NCBI GenBank assembly: GCA_000438175.1
Contig: FR900469.1
Location: 3,285-35,590 of the forward strand
Length of the DNA stretch: 32,306 nt
Reading direction: 5' to 3'
From: Fusobacterium sp. CAG:439
GTDB lineage: Bacteria > Cyanobacteriota > Vampirovibrionia > Gastranaerophilales > Gastranaerophilaceae
Part shown: piece after piece, positions 31,209-32,306 of the stretch
Position numbering within the stretch: the stretch's first letter is position 1
Layout of the letters: every line of letters begins with the position of its first letter
The notes under the pieces: model-generated
Told to the model about the DNA's origin: nothing
The model's input: the letters and a program-made list of their open reading frames with translations, nothing else
Databases searched by the model: none
Position numbers and translations under genes: made by a program

Positions 31209-31864
31209 TGAATTACCTTTAATAATCTTTCCCAGACTTCGTCAATTGAACCGTTAGCGTCAATTGATTTTAAAACGCCTTTTTCAGTATAGTAATCAAT
31301 TAACGGAGCTGTTTCTTTATTATATGTATCAAATCTGGATTGTGCAACTTCTCTTGTGTCATCTTTACGCTGAGTAAGTTCTGCACCGTCTTTATCACAA
31401 TGTCCTGCAGCTTTCGGAGGTTTAAACTCAAGGTTATAAATTTCTCCGCATACAGGGCAGGAACGGCGGTTAACAATTCTTTCAACAAGAATGCTTGTAT
31501 CAATATCAAAGTATACGGCAATGAATTTTGTATCAATACCGTTATCGATTTGTGCATTCATTTTTTCGAGTTCTTCTGCCTGTTCAACGCTTCTCGGGAA
31601 ACCGTCTAAAATATAACCGTTTTTACAATCTTCCTGAGAAAGTCTGTTTTTAATAATTCTTGTAACTAATTCAACAGGAACAAGCTGTCCTTTATCGATA
31701 TAAGCTTTAGCTTCTTTTCCTGCTTCAGTTTCTCCTTTAATTTCAGCTCTCAATAATGAGCCTGTGTCAACGTGAGGAAAATGTAAGTATTCAGCTAATT
31801 TGTTTGTCTGCGTACCTTTACCGCATGCAGGGGGTCCTAAAAAAATTAATTCTTTTTTTGTCAT
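31205..31864 (-). CDS. adk: Adenylate kinase
   Basis: Interconverts AMP, ADP and ATP; cytosolic. The 219-residue product has the P-loop LGPPACGKGTQ (residues 9-19), the AMP-binding VDTGSLLRAEIKG, ILDGFPRSVEQAEEL and the long LID. The LID carries a zinc-type site (SCPVCGEIYNLE ... GHCDKDGAEL, three Cys and one Asp), as in many Gram-positive and thermophilic enzymes. The last four bases overlap the start of map. It begins the adk-map operon from a promoter-like pair at 31880-31909. Confidence 0.97.
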   Translation of the reverse strand: MTKKELIFLGPPACGKGTQTNKLAEYLHFPHVDTGSLLRAEIKGETEAGKEAKAYIDKGQLVPVELVTRIIKNRLSQEDCKNGYILDGFPRSVEQAEELEKMNAQIDNGIDTKFIAVYFDIDTSILVERIVNRRSCPVCGEIYNLEFKPPKAAGHCDKDGAELTQRKDDTREVAQSRFDTYNKETAPLIDYYTEKGVLKSIDANGSIDEVWERLLKVIQ

Positions 31865-31879
31865 ATTAAATCTCTCTTT

Positions 31880-31909
31880 CGTATAATCTATGTAATAATA
31901 CTACATCAA
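31880..31909 (-). promoter_or_regulatory. Candidate promoter of adk-map
   Basis: TTGATG (31904-31909), an 18-base spacer and TATACG (31880-31885) on the minus strand lie 16 bases before the adk ATG region. The -10 is moderate. Confidence 0.4.
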
Positions 31910-31928
31910 GAAAAAATTTTGTTCAAAT

Positions 31929-31961
31929 AAAAAATCCTACCTTATCTATATAGGATTTTTT
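31929..31961 (-). terminator. Terminator of the gene at the right edge
   Basis: An 11-bp stem (AAAAAATCCTA / TAGGATTTTTT) with an 11-base loop has a T-run on the minus strand. It lies 11 bases after the stop of the partial gene at 31972 and separates it from adk. Confidence 0.85.
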
Positions 31962-31971
31962 TACTGAACTC

Positions 31972-32306
31972 CTAAGATAATGTTACCTTTTTCAACATTT
32001 CAGAAATTGCAGCATAAGCTTTTATCTTTGGCGTCATTTCATAACGTGTTTTAAATTCATTATATAGCAATTTTAGTGTTTGTTTTTCCGGAAAAATAAC
32101 AGGAAATACTTCATCAATTATTTTTTCATTAGATAATATTTTACGCCATTCATTATTTGACAAATTTTTTATTTCTTCAAAACTTTCGAGAGGAGAAATA
32201 TCAAAATTAAATTCGGGAAACTCGGGCAGATTGTCTCTCCATTTGATAAGATTCTGTTCCAATTCATCCCATACCTGAGGAATATTCATAAGCTCAAACA
32301 ACTCTT
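31972..32306 (-). CDS. C-terminal part of an unidentified protein (cut by the window edge)
   Basis: An open frame enters from the right edge and ends at TAA (31972). At least 110 residues are visible, with no convincing start inside the window: no Shine-Dalgarno precedes the TTG at 32301 or the Met at 32289. The segment is helical and rich in Leu, Glu, Lys and aromatic residues (for example NIPQVWDELEQNLIKWRDNL and KTRYEMTPKIKAYAAISEML), with no signal peptide or membrane segment in view. No family is recognised. The terminator at 31929-31961 ends its transcript. Confidence 0.6.
   Translation of the reverse strand, partial: ELFELMNIPQVWDELEQNLIKWRDNLPEFPEFNFDISPLESFEEIKNLSNNEWRKILSNEKIIDEVFPVIFPEKQTLKLLYNEFKTRYEMTPKIKAYAAISEMLKKVTLS

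Noticed and set aside
1..32306. Insertion sequences, prophage or CRISPR arrays
   Set aside because: I see no transposase, integrase, phage structural gene, cas gene or regularly spaced direct repeats; the only tandem repeats are the units at 16188-16418.

Overview
The window is an AT-rich bacterial chromosome segment with housekeeping, flagellar and envelope genes and no phage, plasmid or CRISPR signature. The gene set suggests a Gram-negative member of the Candidatus Gastranaerophilales / Vampirovibrionia ('Melainabacteria', non-photosynthetic relatives of Cyanobacteria). The clues are low GC, pilin-like proteins with an AFTLAEVLVTLGIIGVV N-terminus, a compact flagellar operon, a FliA-type and a second sigma-70 factor, RqcP, CobO and FolE2. 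This placement is inferred from gene content, not from a marker tree.

Layout. 1-1600: two small minus-strand genes, a HEAT-like helical protein and a tandem pair of ribbon-helix-helix genes. 1700-5000 (minus): tuf behind its own promoter, then rimP-nusA, whose leader contains a terminator-like hairpin downstream of a good promoter. 5000-6225: a large coiled-coil protein. 6764-9622 (plus): cobO, rpsB-tsf and a 47-residue ORF. 9619-14220 (minus): two paralogous secreted proteins, uvrA and an MmcQ/YjbR-like gene. 14304: tRNA-Leu(GAG). 14773-18238 (minus): flagellar rod genes (two FlgF/FlgG-type, flgB, flgC) followed by a glycosyltransferase, with about 230 bp of degenerate tandem repeats between flgB and flgC. 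18358-19350: pilin-like gene 1 and rqcP. 19412-22620 (plus): metallophosphoesterase, CNNM/CorC transporter and fliA. 22610-24415 (minus): a MotB/OmpA-like protein and an M16-family protein without its zinc motif. 24506-29170: tmk, pilin-like gene 2, a beta-rich protein, folE2, a membrane thioredoxin, a sigma-70 factor, and a truncated third pilin 5' end. 29300-32306: a two-TM protein, an RNase H-like protein, map, adk and one gene cut by the window edge.

The strongest unusual signal is a set of three dispersed pilin 5' modules (19055, 25828 and 29170, all minus strand). Each has promoter, Shine-Dalgarno and ATG, then a run of exactly ten G just before the prepilin cleavage motif. In all three, ten G puts the ATG out of frame with the pilin and leads to a stop within about 14 codons. 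Lengths of 8 or 11 restore the frame. This looks like a phase-variable or slippage-controlled pilin family, with conserved ends and a divergent middle in the two full copies. A systematic homopolymer miscall cannot be excluded from the sequence alone.

A second theme is compaction. Seven of eight convergent gene pairs overlap or abut at their stop codons, often through a shared TTAA, with no terminator between them.
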